From: an uncultured Clostridia bacterium
GTDB taxonomy: Bacteria > Bacillota > Clostridia > Christensenellales > Borkfalkiaceae
Length of the DNA stretch: 64,000 nt
Assembly: GCA_934271065.1 (NCBI GenBank)
Contig: CAKQQQ010000009.1
Location: 1-64,000 of the forward strand
Reading direction: 5' to 3'
Within the stretch, counting starts at the first letter, position 1. Every line of letters starts with the position of its first letter. Made by a program: the position numbers and the translations under genes. Below, in pieces: positions 23,690-31,449 of the stretch. Below the pieces are notes generated by a model. The model saw nothing but the letters and a program-made list of their open reading frames with translations, did not search any database and was not told the DNA's origin.

Positions 23690-24253
23690 TTACACCCCTT
23701 CGCCGTCGTCAAACGGAAGTTTTCCGTTCTTCTGTAATTCTAACGCCTGTTTGCGTAATTCCGTCGTTTGGGGATCACGGGCAAAATCTTTCGGAAAACG
23801 ATTTATTGCCAAAAATTGCAACATCGCCGAGTCGGGTTTCGCATAGCAATGTTTTTCTGTCGTTTTCGTTCCCGTGATAACGCCCTCTTTGTCTTTATAC
23901 GTGATTTCCGTTGTTTCAATATACTCGTATCCTGTGGCAACTTTATACGCCGTATTTATCAAATCCGCCTTTAATTCATTTTTTGCATTATAAAGTGCGT
24001 CGGTTAATTCGGGATATTTTTTCTTATATTCCGCCCATTGCGTTTTGCCTACGCCGTAAAATTCGCATAATTGCCCTTCGGTTACGCCGCACCGCGTATA
24101 ACGCCTTATTTCGTCCAAATAAGGTAAAACCTTATTTGCATATTGACTTTTTGCACCGCGCTTTTTTTCGGGTTTTGCTTTATTTGGTAATTCTCGCGAA
24201 TAATCCACGGTAGATTTAACATCGGTAATTTTTTTCTTTGTTTGTTTCGGCAT
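23690..24253 (-). CDS. HTH phage protein, possible alternative terminase small subunit
   Basis: A 187-aa protein with a basic N-terminus, then a helix-turn-helix (GVTEGQLCEFYGVGKTQWAEY, about 60-85), a central beta hairpin (YEYIETTEITYKDKEG) and a C-terminal segment (PDSAMLQFLAINRFPKDF). This mix (HTH, YEY hairpin, PDxxAxxFxLxNR-like end) is typical of phage TerS/HTH proteins that recruit the terminase to DNA. Two TerS-like genes around an HNH gene are seen in some clostridial phages. Confidence 0.6.
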   Translation of the reverse strand: MPKQTKKKITDVKSTVDYSRELPNKAKPEKKRGAKSQYANKVLPYLDEIRRYTRCGVTEGQLCEFYGVGKTQWAEYKKKYPELTDALYNAKNELKADLINTAYKVATGYEYIETTEITYKDKEGVITGTKTTEKHCYAKPDSAMLQFLAINRFPKDFARDPQTTELRKQALELQKNGKLPFDDGEGV

Positions 24254-24256
24254 TTC

Positions 24257-24463
24257 TTACCTCCAATTTTTTATTATTGCACGCCCGACGATTACAAACG
24301 GGAAAACCGCAAACGCAACGATTAAAGGAATACAACACGAAAGCCACGAAAGGCGCGTTGCGGCGCACAATTTCAAGGTGAGTAAAATTGCCGACGTCGG
24401 TAAACCGACAAGACACACAAGCAACGAAACAAGATAAACCGCACTAATTATTTTTTTTAACAT
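24257..24463 (-). CDS. small two-helix membrane protein
   Basis: A 68-aa protein with two hydrophobic segments (about 5-28 and 42-62) and basic ends. GGAGGGATAGAA precedes the ATG, and the gene overlaps the previous one by 20 bp. Such proteins are frequent in phage operons. A superinfection-exclusion role is possible, but nothing in the sequence proves it. Confidence 0.6.
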   Translation of the reverse strand: MLKKIISAVYLVSLLVCLVGLPTSAILLTLKLCAATRLSWLSCCIPLIVAFAVFPFVIVGRAIIKNWR

Positions 24464-24722
24464 TTCTATCCCTCCGCTTTATTTTTTCTATGCTTAAAAT
24501 CACATATCCGTCGGAAACGCCGTATGTGCCGCCGTTGAAAATATATGTGATTTTCACCGCCACGCGTCGCCCCGTGTAACACTCGCCGTCGTATTCGCGT
24601 AAAATAAGCATATCGCCGACGGCGTAATCACGATCGTTGTATCTGATTTCAAATTTCTTGACGCCTTTTTCAACCGGGGAAAAATATTCGGGTAAAATTT
24701 TTAAGTCGATTATTTTCGCCAT
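24444..24722 (-). CDS. DUF3850 / ASCH-like protein
   Basis: A 92-aa protein starting at MAKIIDLKILPEYF (24722), where the start overlaps the methylase stop. The pattern LKILPEYFSPVEKGVKKFEIR, then NDRDYAVGDMLILREYD is the DUF3850 signature. The related ASCH/PUA-like folds bind RNA or modified nucleotides. In phages this family often sits next to DNA-modification genes, as here. Confidence 0.78.
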   Translation of the reverse strand: MAKIIDLKILPEYFSPVEKGVKKFEIRYNDRDYAVGDMLILREYDGECYTGRRVAVKITYIFNGGTYGVSDGYVILSIEKIKRRDRNVKKNN

Positions 24723-25453
24723 TTCGCACCCCGCAAAATAAATAACTTTTCCGTCTTGCTTACTTTTCGCCGATTGTTTAAGTGCGACTGCGTTTCCTGT
24801 TCCCAAATACACACAAAATCGTCTGGTGCAACATACTCGCTTATAATCACGATGTGCGTTTTCGACTGCTCGCGACACCACGTCCAAAAATCCGACGTGT
24901 TAAATTTTTCTTTGTACCCAACTCCGCCAAAATAAGGCGGATCGCAATAAATCAAAGCCGTTTCGTTCTTCGGCGGTATCAAATCGCGATAATCACAACA
25001 CCCGACAAGAATTTCACGCAACAACGGTAATTGTCGTTTGAAGTTTTCCTTACTTTCCTCAAAATAATTACGTGTTTTGCCGTCTTTGGTTGTCGCCGTC
25101 GCCCCGTAACACCCGCCATAAACGCGCGCATTATAAGAGGCAAATAAAAGTATTGCCGCACGATACCACTCGTCGTATTTTTCGGCGTTATCGCGCACAT
25201 CGTAATAATGTTCCCGCGTCGGTATTTTCAATTTGTCTAAAAGTGCGGGATTTTCGCGACACGTTTCTACAAGATTACAAACAAGCGGATCAATATCACT
25301 CCCGACGCGTTTTTCGCATTTTATTTTGTCAATAACGTTAAACCCGCCGACAAAAGGTTCGATATACGTTTTAATTCCGTTGTTGTCTATGTATTCCTGT
25401 AATATCGTAGCGATTTCGTTTGAAAATCTCGCCTTACTCCCGATGTATTTCAT
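24710..25453 (-). CDS. D12-class DNA adenine methylase
   Basis: A 247-aa protein starting at MKYIGSKARF (25453) after GGAGGACGAAAA. Motif I is PFVGGFNV, the acidic SAM contact is VGSDIDPLV, and the catalytic motif IV is YCDPPYFG. It methylates adenine N6 in a target I cannot deduce. No cognate restriction nuclease is adjacent, so a protective or regulatory role is more likely than restriction-modification. Confidence 0.88.
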   Translation of the reverse strand: MKYIGSKARFSNEIATILQEYIDNNGIKTYIEPFVGGFNVIDKIKCEKRVGSDIDPLVCNLVETCRENPALLDKLKIPTREHYYDVRDNAEKYDEWYRAAILLFASYNARVYGGCYGATATTKDGKTRNYFEESKENFKRQLPLLREILVGCCDYRDLIPPKNETALIYCDPPYFGGVGYKEKFNTSDFWTWCREQSKTHIVIISEYVAPDDFVCIWEQETQSHLNNRRKVSKTEKLFILRGAKWRK

Positions 25454-26318
25454 TTTTTCGTCCTCCCGCGTTTTCTTTCTCAATCATTTTCGCATATAGA
25501 TAAACGCCTGTTGTATATTCGCTTGTTTTTACCGTAAACGTCGTAAATCTATAACGATCTTTGTACGCTTTTTCAAATACCGCCTGCGGGCTTGCGTCGC
25601 CGTTTACGAGCCTGCGAATTTTTCGGCGCGTAAACTTACAGTCTGAAACGCTTACCGACGGTTTTTTTAGATTTTTCGACGTTACATATCTTTTTGTTCC
25701 GCGTGGATCTTTCATTATGTATCGGCACAACCCTTCGTACCCGCTTTCGTCGGCTTGCAGTCGGCGCGTTTGCGTTCTTGCACCGTTCCGCCACAACCGC
25801 TCGGCAATATCACGGTCGGGAAAGTTTGTAACAATATGGTGATGTACGCGCTTTTTCCCTTTTTCTTCGTTTTCCTCAAACTCTGTAACATACACGTATT
25901 TTAACGGCGGAAAACCGTTACGCGCGGCGTAATATTTCAACCGGCGAATAAACTTTGCAAACTCTTTTTGCGCAAGTTCTACCGTTGCAGGGAGTTTTCT
26001 TGTTTCATACGTAAACGTTCCCCAAATATCCGCGTCCGTAAAATTTGTGTTTATAAGCCGTATAACGTTTTTTGTCGCGTTTGTCGCATTGAGTTTCTTT
26101 TGTGCTTTGCGGCTTTCACGGAATTTTCTTGCCCTTGCCGTCGCTTTTGATGTATCCCAAACAGGATAAATCTCACACTCTAACACTTTACCGCTTTTTA
26201 TTGTTTTTGTCCGATAAGTGATAATGTGCTTATCTTCTATCAACCCCGCGTCGAGTTCTGATTGTTCATATAGTTCGTCTAAATCGTCATACTTTCCGTC
26301 GAGTGAATACTTCGCCAT
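25434..26318 (-). CDS. HUH endonuclease / rolling-circle Rep-like protein
   Basis: A 294-aa basic protein. It has motif 1 WGTFTY (99-104), the HUH metal site VHHHIV (H159-H161) and a possible catalytic tyrosine Y200 in CRYIMKDPRG, in the expected order for Rep proteins of plasmids and small phages. These proteins nick a double-strand origin and start rolling-circle replication. No DnaB, primase or polymerase gene is visible in the window, so this may be the replication initiator. It overlaps the D12 methylase and has two GC hairpins directly upstream. Confidence 0.72.
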   Translation of the reverse strand: MAKYSLDGKYDDLDELYEQSELDAGLIEDKHIITYRTKTIKSGKVLECEIYPVWDTSKATARARKFRESRKAQKKLNATNATKNVIRLINTNFTDADIWGTFTYETRKLPATVELAQKEFAKFIRRLKYYAARNGFPPLKYVYVTEFEENEEKGKKRVHHHIVTNFPDRDIAERLWRNGARTQTRRLQADESGYEGLCRYIMKDPRGTKRYVTSKNLKKPSVSVSDCKFTRRKIRRLVNGDASPQAVFEKAYKDRYRFTTFTVKTSEYTTGVYLYAKMIEKENAGGRKNEIHRE

Positions 26319-26374
26319 TTCTTACCTCCGAATTTACGGCGTAATAAAAGGCAAAAGAAAATATTTAACTCTGC

Positions 26375-26417
26375 CGGGGATTTCGCCCCCGCAGGCGATA
26401 AGGGGTTGCACCCCTTA
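26375..26417. other. paired GC hairpins, candidate replication origin
   Basis: Two hairpins lie 60-110 bp upstream of the HUH Rep start: a GGGG/CCCC stem at about 26376-26389 and a 7-bp stem at 26399-26405/26411-26417 with loop TTGCA. Rolling-circle origins commonly present the nick site in such a loop near the rep gene. Function inferred from position. They may instead be leader structures. Confidence 0.35.
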
Positions 26418-26511
26418 ACCCCGCAAGCGTTGCACTTTCTTTTTATCCTTCGTCGATAAGATAATACTTCATTACGAGGACGATAATAGCACGCTTGCGG
26501 GCTTAAAAGCA

Positions 26512-26540
26512 TTGACATTTTTCAACCTTTATGATATAAT
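26512..26540 (+). promoter_or_regulatory. consensus promoter for the antisense-direction sRNA
   Basis: A perfect TTGACA (26512-26517), a 17-nt spacer and a perfect TATAAT (26535-26540) on the plus strand, opposite to the phage operon. No protein gene follows in this direction. Confidence 0.75.
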
Positions 26541-26541
26541 A

Positions 26542-26570
26542 TATATAGGTTTGGTTGATGTTCGCGTCAA
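26542..26570 (-). promoter_or_regulatory. opposing leftward promoter driving the rep operon
   Basis: On the minus strand, TTGACG (26570-26565), a 17-nt spacer and TATATA (26547-26542). Its -10 region abuts that of the plus-strand promoter, so the two promoters face each other and polymerases would collide or exclude one another. It would transcribe rep, the D12 methylase and the packaging genes. Confidence 0.5.
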
Positions 26571-26612
26571 TCTTTCGGGGCGGTTATAGTGCCAAGTATA
26601 GCCGCCCTTTTC
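26547..26612 (+). ncRNA. candidate short regulatory RNA of the prophage
   Basis: The transcript from the consensus promoter would start near 26547. It folds a first hairpin (26555-26560/26565-26570, TTCG loop) and ends in an 11-bp terminator stem (26578-26588/26597-26607) followed by TTTTCC. The predicted RNA is about 65 nt and has no start codon with a ribosome binding site. The first hairpin coincides with the -35 box of the opposing leftward promoter. This is a complete promoter-to-terminator unit, so an sRNA is the simplest reading. Confidence 0.62.
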
Positions 26613-26634
26613 CTTTGCCTTTATATAGTGTGTT

Positions 26635-27096
26635 TTAATTGCCGTCGGTAAGCGTTGTTGCGCTTTTGGCGGCTTTTTTCTTTTCCTCGATAAGATTATC
26701 GAGTTTTATCACGTATTGCCTTATTGCGTCGGTTGCACTTAAAAAGCCAAGCAACCGCAACGACTCCTTCGAGAAAACACGCAAAGCCAAAGCGCGATCG
26801 AGTTCGACGGTAAGATTGTAAATGTTTTCGCCGTGAGATCTTCCGTCGTGGTATCTTTGTTTTGGCTTGTCCGCCGCCCCCGCAAGATTGATTTCGTCTT
26901 TCTCGTAAATATCGAGCGGCTCGCATTGCAACACGTTGCAAATACTTTTTAACGTTACTCTATTCGGCAAACAAATATCGTTTACAATCTTGCTCAATAA
27001 AGGCTTATCAACACGAGCGTCCGCTTTCCGCACCCCGTCGAGAAGTTCTTTTTGCATTATACCTTTCTTTATCATTGCCTGCTTATATTTCGACAT
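26635..27096 (-). CDS. XRE-family transcriptional regulator
   Basis: A 153-aa protein with an N-terminal Cro/CI-type HTH (MSKYKQAMIKKGIMQKELL, then PLLSKIVNDICLPNRVTLKSICNVLQCEP) and a C-terminal helical part (RALALRVFSKESLRLLGF). It overlaps the HAD gene and has GGGGGAG before its ATG. It lacks the Ala-Gly cleavage/Ser-Lys peptidase domain of LexA-like repressors. It lies directly upstream of the opposing promoter pair, so it may control the early-to-middle switch. Confidence 0.78.
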   Translation of the reverse strand: MSKYKQAMIKKGIMQKELLDGVRKADARVDKPLLSKIVNDICLPNRVTLKSICNVLQCEPLDIYEKDEINLAGAADKPKQRYHDGRSHGENIYNLTVELDRALALRVFSKESLRLLGFLSATDAIRQYVIKLDNLIEEKKKAAKSATTLTDGN

Positions 27097-27478
27097 CTAA
27101 ACACTCCCCCGCAAGCGCAAACGCAAATTGTATCGCGCTTTTCGTTCGTTCTGAAAATTCACACGGCGTTATTGCCTTGTCGTCGATATATAGATCGGCG
27201 GATATTTTTCTTGTATCGCCGCCGTATTGCTTAATGCGGCTCGGCACATTTTTGTTTACATAATCGAACGTAAGCCCGCGACACTTACACCACTCGACCG
27301 CCGCCTGCAATAATTCGCCGTTGCGGCAAGTGTTTAATATAAGCGTTGCGCCGAGTTCCTTGTAATGTCGTATGTTATAAAACGTGTCCGTCGGGATACC
27401 TATATCGGGATATTTATCCTCGCACAATGTTCCGTCAAAATCGACGGCAATTATCATATCTTTAATTTGTTTCAACAT
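27083..27478 (-). CDS. HAD-superfamily phosphatase
   Basis: A 131-aa minimal HAD protein. Motif I is AVDFDGTLCEDKYP (catalytic Asp pair), followed by LNTCRNGE (motif II) and a late acidic motif LYIDDKAI. Its small size without a cap suggests a nucleotide or polynucleotide 3'-phosphatase. Phages carry similar proteins for end repair. AGGAGGGCTAT precedes the ATG. Substrate unknown. Confidence 0.75.
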   Translation of the reverse strand: MLKQIKDMIIAVDFDGTLCEDKYPDIGIPTDTFYNIRHYKELGATLILNTCRNGELLQAAVEWCKCRGLTFDYVNKNVPSRIKQYGGDTRKISADLYIDDKAITPCEFSERTKSAIQFAFALAGECLDVEI

Positions 27479-27500
27479 ATAGCCCTCCTAAAAATGGAAA

Positions 27501-27557
27501 GGGCGGCGTTTCCCGTCGGGTAAAAGGAGTAAACCCGTCAATATTCGAGTGCCGCCC
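27501..27557 (-). promoter_or_regulatory. structured leader upstream of the HAD gene
   Basis: An outer 7-bp GC stem (27501-27507 with 27551-27557) encloses a second stem (27517-27521 with 27533-27537). It fills the only notable gap in this part of the operon and ends 22 bp before the HAD start. It may be an mRNA-processing or attenuation element. No strong U tract follows. Confidence 0.4.
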
Positions 27558-27567
27558 GTTATAATCC

Positions 27568-28068
27568 TTAAACTTCCACTTTTGAGCCGTCGGAATATGT
27601 AAACGCAATTACAACGTTACCCTTCGCGTTTGTGGATATACTCACTTTTATACGCGAAAATTTTACCGTTGCCGCACCGATTATATTGTCTATAATCAAT
27701 GTACCCGTCGTAACTAAATACTCGTAACGTTCGTCCGAAAGTTCGACGTTATGCCCGGCGCAATATTCCCCGAAGTCTGAAAGCCTTTGTTTTAAGCATT
27801 TTATGTTTTCCTCGCGCTTTCTTTTTTCTTCGAGCATATTCTGATATTGCCGCGCCCCTTCGCAACCGCAACGTATCGTCGCCGCCTCGTCTGCCTGTGC
27901 TTGACTTTCGTATGCCGCGTCGGGCAACGTTTGATTGTGGCAATAACGACACGTCGGAAAATATGTCCGTTTCGACACACCGTGATCGTAATAAATCGCG
28001 CCGCGATTTTCCGTTTCGTAATCGTCCTCCTCTTCCACGTATCCGTTAAGATGTTTGTTGCTTTCCAT
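27568..28068 (-). CDS. hypothetical phage protein with Cys cluster
   Basis: A 166-aa protein. A central CRYCHNQT and IRCGCEG pair suggests a zinc site, followed by a coiled segment (MLEEKRKREENIKCLKQRL) and a C-terminal beta-rich part. No family is recognised. It overlaps the 49-aa gene by 23 bp. A DNA-binding or regulatory role is possible. Confidence 0.55.
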   Translation of the reverse strand: MESNKHLNGYVEEEDDYETENRGAIYYDHGVSKRTYFPTCRYCHNQTLPDAAYESQAQADEAATIRCGCEGARQYQNMLEEKRKREENIKCLKQRLSDFGEYCAGHNVELSDERYEYLVTTGTLIIDNIIGAATVKFSRIKVSISTNAKGNVVIAFTYSDGSKVEV

Positions 28069-28195
28069 TGATAAAACCTCCGTTTTGTGAATTTTGTATT
28101 ATTTGTTTGCGCGTGCAAGATCCTTTGCATTTACTTGCAGGGAGCGTGCAACGTTGGCAAGCGTCGATATATTTCTTTTCTTTATTCTTTTTCAT
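28046..28195 (-). CDS. small cysteine-rich protein (49 aa)
   Basis: Begins MKKNKEKKYIDACQRC and has four Cys (C13, C16, C23, C27) spaced like a treble-clef or zinc knuckle. GAGG precedes the ATG at 28195. Its stop lies inside the next gene, indicating coupling. Confidence 0.6.
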   Translation of the reverse strand: MKKNKEKKYIDACQRCTLPASKCKGSCTRKQIIQNSQNGGFINGKQQTS

Positions 28196-28202
28196 TGCGA
28201 CC

Positions 28203-28925
28203 TCACATCAAGTCAAATAACGATGTTTGCGCCCGTTCCGCGTCGAGCCACTTTATACCCCTTGCATAATATTCGGGATCAATTTCAAAACCGATGTATT
28301 TACGTTGCAAACGATAAGCCGCAACCGCCGTTGAGCAACTACCCGCAAACGGATCAAGAATTAAATCGCCCGATTTTGTATGTTGATTTATGATTTTCGT
28401 TAAAAGATTGAGCGGCTTTTGATTTTGGTGTATTTGCTCTTTTCCCGTGATTTTCGGTACTCGCCATATATCGTCGAGCCGTCGCGTTCCGTCAACAAAC
28501 GGCGCACGCCCTTTATTTGCGTAAATAATAAACTCGTAAGATTTCCCGTATTGAGCGTCAAGGTCGCCCGCGGTGTGGTTTCCTTTATCCCATACGATAA
28601 GATTTTTTACCGTGAAAAATTTGTCCACTTCGGATTTGAAAAAATCCACCTTATCCGAGCCGCAAAACATATAAAGCGGAGTATTGTCTTTCATTACGTC
28701 GTACAATAGCGGCATAAGGTCGATTATAAATTGCGGGTTATCGTCGTTTTGTATTGTCTTGCAAAACTTATGATCTTTATTTTGCCTGTGATGTGAGCAA
28801 TAATTGATGAGATACGGCGGGTCGGTAATCACGCAATCCGCGCGTATGTTCGATTGCAACATTTCGCGAAGTCCTTGCAAACAATCTTTATTGTAAATTT
28901 TGTTAGTTTCAAAATTCGAGGTCAT
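28203..28925 (-). CDS. DPPY-type DNA methyltransferase (beta class)
   Basis: A 240-aa protein starting at MTSNFETNKIYNKDC (28925), preceded by GGGCGGCGGACA. Catalytic motif IV TDPPYLI comes before the SAM motif LDPFAGSCST, the order of the beta class. It methylates adenine N6 or cytosine N4. The final YRLQRKYIGFEIDPEYY is the usual end of this family. No restriction partner is adjacent. Confidence 0.88.
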   Translation of the reverse strand: MTSNFETNKIYNKDCLQGLREMLQSNIRADCVITDPPYLINYCSHHRQNKDHKFCKTIQNDDNPQFIIDLMPLLYDVMKDNTPLYMFCGSDKVDFFKSEVDKFFTVKNLIVWDKGNHTAGDLDAQYGKSYEFIIYANKGRAPFVDGTRRLDDIWRVPKITGKEQIHQNQKPLNLLTKIINQHTKSGDLILDPFAGSCSTAVAAYRLQRKYIGFEIDPEYYARGIKWLDAERAQTSLFDLM

Positions 28926-29223
28926 TGTCCGCCGCCCTTTCTTCCGTGATGTAATTCTTCCCGATAATACGCATAAATTCGGCGCGGGTGTGCGTTTGTT
29001 CAAACCGTTTTTGACATTCAGTCTTTAAGCGTAAATCAAACCCGCGATCGAAGTGTACACCCTTGTCAGACATATTGTGATACTCCGCCGTCAGATACAC
29101 CCAAAACCCGTATTTTTCGCTGTTTTTACGATTTGCACCGCCGTAAATATGGTGTTTATGTAAATTGTCCGTCCTGCCTGTTATATAACATCGTTTTTCG
29201 GACTGCATTATTGATTGTGCCAT
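28909..29223 (-). CDS. phage HNH-like recombination/nuclease protein
   Basis: A 104-aa protein starting at MAQSIMQSEKRCYITG (29223), where TAATG joins it to the upstream stop. RCYITGRTDNLHKHHIYGGANR resembles the zinc/HNH motif of phage nuclease proteins of the NinG or Rap type, with a later HNMSDKGVHFDRGFDLRLK. It probably acts on branched or terminal DNA. It is shorter than standard NinG. Confidence 0.6.
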   Translation of the reverse strand: MAQSIMQSEKRCYITGRTDNLHKHHIYGGANRKNSEKYGFWVYLTAEYHNMSDKGVHFDRGFDLRLKTECQKRFEQTHTRAEFMRIIGKNYITEERAADNDLEF

Positions 29224-30554
29224 TATATACTCCAATCGTCCGCTCGCACTTGAAAAGCGTCGCCGTGTTGTATTATATCGGGATAATTGCTTTGTGCGAT
29301 TTTTATTGCATACTTGTCGATTTCGTAAGCGTGATACTCGACATTTGTAAAACCCAACCGATCAAGACAATATCGCCCCGTGCCTATTCCGTCAAACATA
29401 GATAAAACAAGTAACTTTTCGTTTTTCGGGATAAAATCGAGTGCGTGGCGCAAAATGTGGATTATCACTTCCGCCGTCCACCCGTTGCCGAGTCCTTTAT
29501 ATGCTTGACTGTCTGATACCGCACGGCAATAATCGTCGGGCAATGTTTGCAAGCGGCAACATTCGGCGACAGTCAATTTTCGGATTACGTAAAAACCGTC
29601 GGGCAAATTGACCGCGTATTGCTTTTCTTTAATCGCAATGTATCCGTTTTTGACTTCGTACACCTTTTCGATTGCGTTTTTCGCGTTTTTTCTTTTCTCT
29701 TTGTCTTGTTCCGTTGCGGGAATTGCCACGCCCGACGCGCCGTATGTTGAGTTATAGCAACAAATATTTTGCACGCTTGTAAACTTGTATTGCGCTTTTA
29801 TTGTTTGCGCCTTTCCGTCCTTTGTGGTGTTTAGCGGAAAAACCCGCTCAATTACGCCCGTATGTCCGAGTTGACCGCCCGACGTTATGTCCGCCTCAAA
29901 ATCACGGTGCGACGACGTTTGATACCCCGCCGTAAGAGTTCGCGCCTTGTCCGTTTTTCCCGTTCCGCAAGGTATCGCAACGGGATTGTTATAAATCCAT
30001 TTTCCGTTTGCGGTAAGCGTCGGGGTTTTCCCCTGTTTCACGCCGCCTTTGTTAAACCCGTGCGCGTTCTGAATTATAACAGGCTCGTAAACAACTTGCG
30101 TGTGGTGTTTTTTGAAGTAATCGCGTGCGTTTCCCGCTTGATGTTTCAAACAATACGCTTTGTCTTTATCGGTAACGCCGCTTTCCAAAATATCCGAAAG
30201 CATAACGCCGCGATCTTCGGGTTGCCCTACCCCGCCGCAATTATGCACGTAAAAACGTTGCCGATTTTGTGCGGATACAAGTGCAGAATTGATTTCGATA
30301 TATCTTGCGCCCGTATCGACATCGAACAACATACCACTCCAAACGCCCAACTCATTTTTAATTTGATTTTTTATCGCCTGTGCCGCCGATTTATTATTTT
30401 CGTAAAGAAAAAAATCGGGATTAAACTTTTCTTTTGCTATAAGATAATTTTTGAATAATTCCCAACCCAAACCTTCCGCCGTGGTTTCGCGATTGTTTTT
30501 TTGCGCTATACTCCAATACGTGCAAGGGCTACCGCCAATTAAAAGTTTAATCAT
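29223..30554 (-). CDS. circularly permuted C5 cytosine methyltransferase
   Basis: A 443-aa protein carrying the C5 motifs in rotated order. Catalytic motif IV (GGSPCTYWS, Cys11) is at the extreme N-terminus, motif VI ENN at 52-54, and motif VIII QNRQR at 96-100. A long target-recognition region (about 110-310) follows, then motifs IX and X (RKLTVAECCRLQTLP, then GLGNGWT near 355). Only then comes the SAM-binding motif I (SMFDGIGTG, 385-393) with motif II YEIDKYA. In standard enzymes motif I comes first. The fold can still close, because the ends of the standard chain lie close together. It overlaps the Dam-type gene by 8 nt. Confidence 0.86.
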   Translation of the reverse strand: MIKLLIGGSPCTYWSIAQKNNRETTAEGLGWELFKNYLIAKEKFNPDFFLYENNKSAAQAIKNQIKNELGVWSGMLFDVDTGARYIEINSALVSAQNRQRFYVHNCGGVGQPEDRGVMLSDILESGVTDKDKAYCLKHQAGNARDYFKKHHTQVVYEPVIIQNAHGFNKGGVKQGKTPTLTANGKWIYNNPVAIPCGTGKTDKARTLTAGYQTSSHRDFEADITSGGQLGHTGVIERVFPLNTTKDGKAQTIKAQYKFTSVQNICCYNSTYGASGVAIPATEQDKEKRKNAKNAIEKVYEVKNGYIAIKEKQYAVNLPDGFYVIRKLTVAECCRLQTLPDDYCRAVSDSQAYKGLGNGWTAEVIIHILRHALDFIPKNEKLLVLSMFDGIGTGRYCLDRLGFTNVEYHAYEIDKYAIKIAQSNYPDIIQHGDAFQVRADDWSI

Positions 30555-30984
30555 TTTGCCCTCGCATTACGACAACCATTGACGGAAACGGTGCGGCGCA
30601 TTTGCTTTCGTTGAAGTGTAGCCTTCCGCGAATAAATCGCACTTCGTGTTTTTTGTATATGTAATCGTGAAAATATGAAGTGTCCGTCCGTGCGGGAATA
30701 AGCATAACGACAAGCGTTGCCTCCCCCGATAGGGTTTCCGTGTAAGCCTTTGCAACCCATTTTGACAAATCTCGCCCATACGGCGGATTGCAAAAAACAA
30801 TTTCGCCGCGCCAACTTTGAGAAAGTCCGTCGATTTCTTTTGTAAAATAACGGGCGCATTTTGCATTTTGCGGCGTTGCGCACGGATCGAGCGTAAAATT
30901 AAATTCCTTATTAAGTTCGTCAAAAAAGGCTTGCGGAGTTGCCCATTCATTCGTTTTGCTTGTAAACATTGCCTCGTTAATCAT
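30547..30984 (-). CDS. phage N6-adenine methyltransferase (Dam-like)
   Basis: A 145-aa protein starting at MINEAMFTSKTNEWATP (30984), preceded by GGGCGGCGGGCA and overlapping the upstream stop. TSKTNEWATPQAFFDELN, then LDPCATPQNAKCARYFT and FCNPPYG (catalytic motif) define the compact phage Dam family. It lies in an operon with the C5 and DPPY enzymes. Likely role: protect phage DNA from host restriction. Confidence 0.88.
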   Translation of the reverse strand: MINEAMFTSKTNEWATPQAFFDELNKEFNFTLDPCATPQNAKCARYFTKEIDGLSQSWRGEIVFCNPPYGRDLSKWVAKAYTETLSGEATLVVMLIPARTDTSYFHDYIYKKHEVRFIRGRLHFNESKCAAPFPSMVVVMRGQND

Positions 30985-31258
30985 TGCCCGCCGCCCTTCT
31001 GTTCTTTTTGCAAGTGGCAAAATGTGATATATAACCTTTGCCGTCAATCGTCCTTACGAGTTTTGCATTTGGCGCATTTTGCACGATGTCGCCGCGCACA
31101 ACGCGACCGTCCGCCGTTACAAGCAATGACGCGCCCTTCTTATTTTCTTGATATTCGATTTCGTTATCGTCGCACGGCATATCGCGATTATTTACCGTTT
31201 TTACCCAAACAATCGTTGCGCCGCACATTTTACATTTTGTCTTTTTTAACGTTGACAT
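30977..31258 (-). CDS. zinc-ribbon phage protein
   Basis: A 93-aa protein. CKMCGA near the N-terminus and a final TCKK provide Cys ligands, and a beta-rich middle contains MPCDDNEIEY and DGKGYISHFATC. This pattern is common in small phage zinc-ribbon proteins of unknown function. It overlaps the upstream gene by 13 bp and has a GAGGTGG site. Confidence 0.6.
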   Translation of the reverse strand: MSTLKKTKCKMCGATIVWVKTVNNRDMPCDDNEIEYQENKKGASLLVTADGRVVRGDIVQNAPNAKLVRTIDGKGYISHFATCKKNRRAAGND

Positions 31259-31449
31259 CTTACCACCTCAATTTTTTTAACGTGAGTCTTGCGGAAACTT
31301 AAATTATCAACTTCATAACGCCCCTGTTTGTATTCGGCGCGTTGCAAAATTCCCGTTTTTACATTATTATCAAAAAATGTAATTTGTACTTTCTTTCCCA
31401 AAAGAGCATTTAATTCTTCGCTTTCGTGCGTATAAATTTTTTTGTTCAT
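31246..31449 (-). CDS. small SH3-like beta protein
   Basis: A 67-aa protein starting at MNKKIYTHESEEL (31449), where GGGGGCGGCGGACAA precedes the ATG and the start overlaps the previous stop (ATGA). The sequence LLGKKVQITFFDNN, then GILQRAEYKQGRYEV suggests an SH3-like barrel, perhaps Sm- or Hfq-like in topology. Function unknown. Confidence 0.5.
   Translation of the reverse strand: MNKKIYTHESEELNALLGKKVQITFFDNNVKTGILQRAEYKQGRYEVDNLSFRKTHVKKIEVVRCQR

Noticed and set aside
26279..26518. 79-codon minus-strand frame upstream of the HUH gene
   Set aside because: No Shine-Dalgarno, and it runs through the two hairpins into the HUH start in another frame; composition does not resemble a phage protein.
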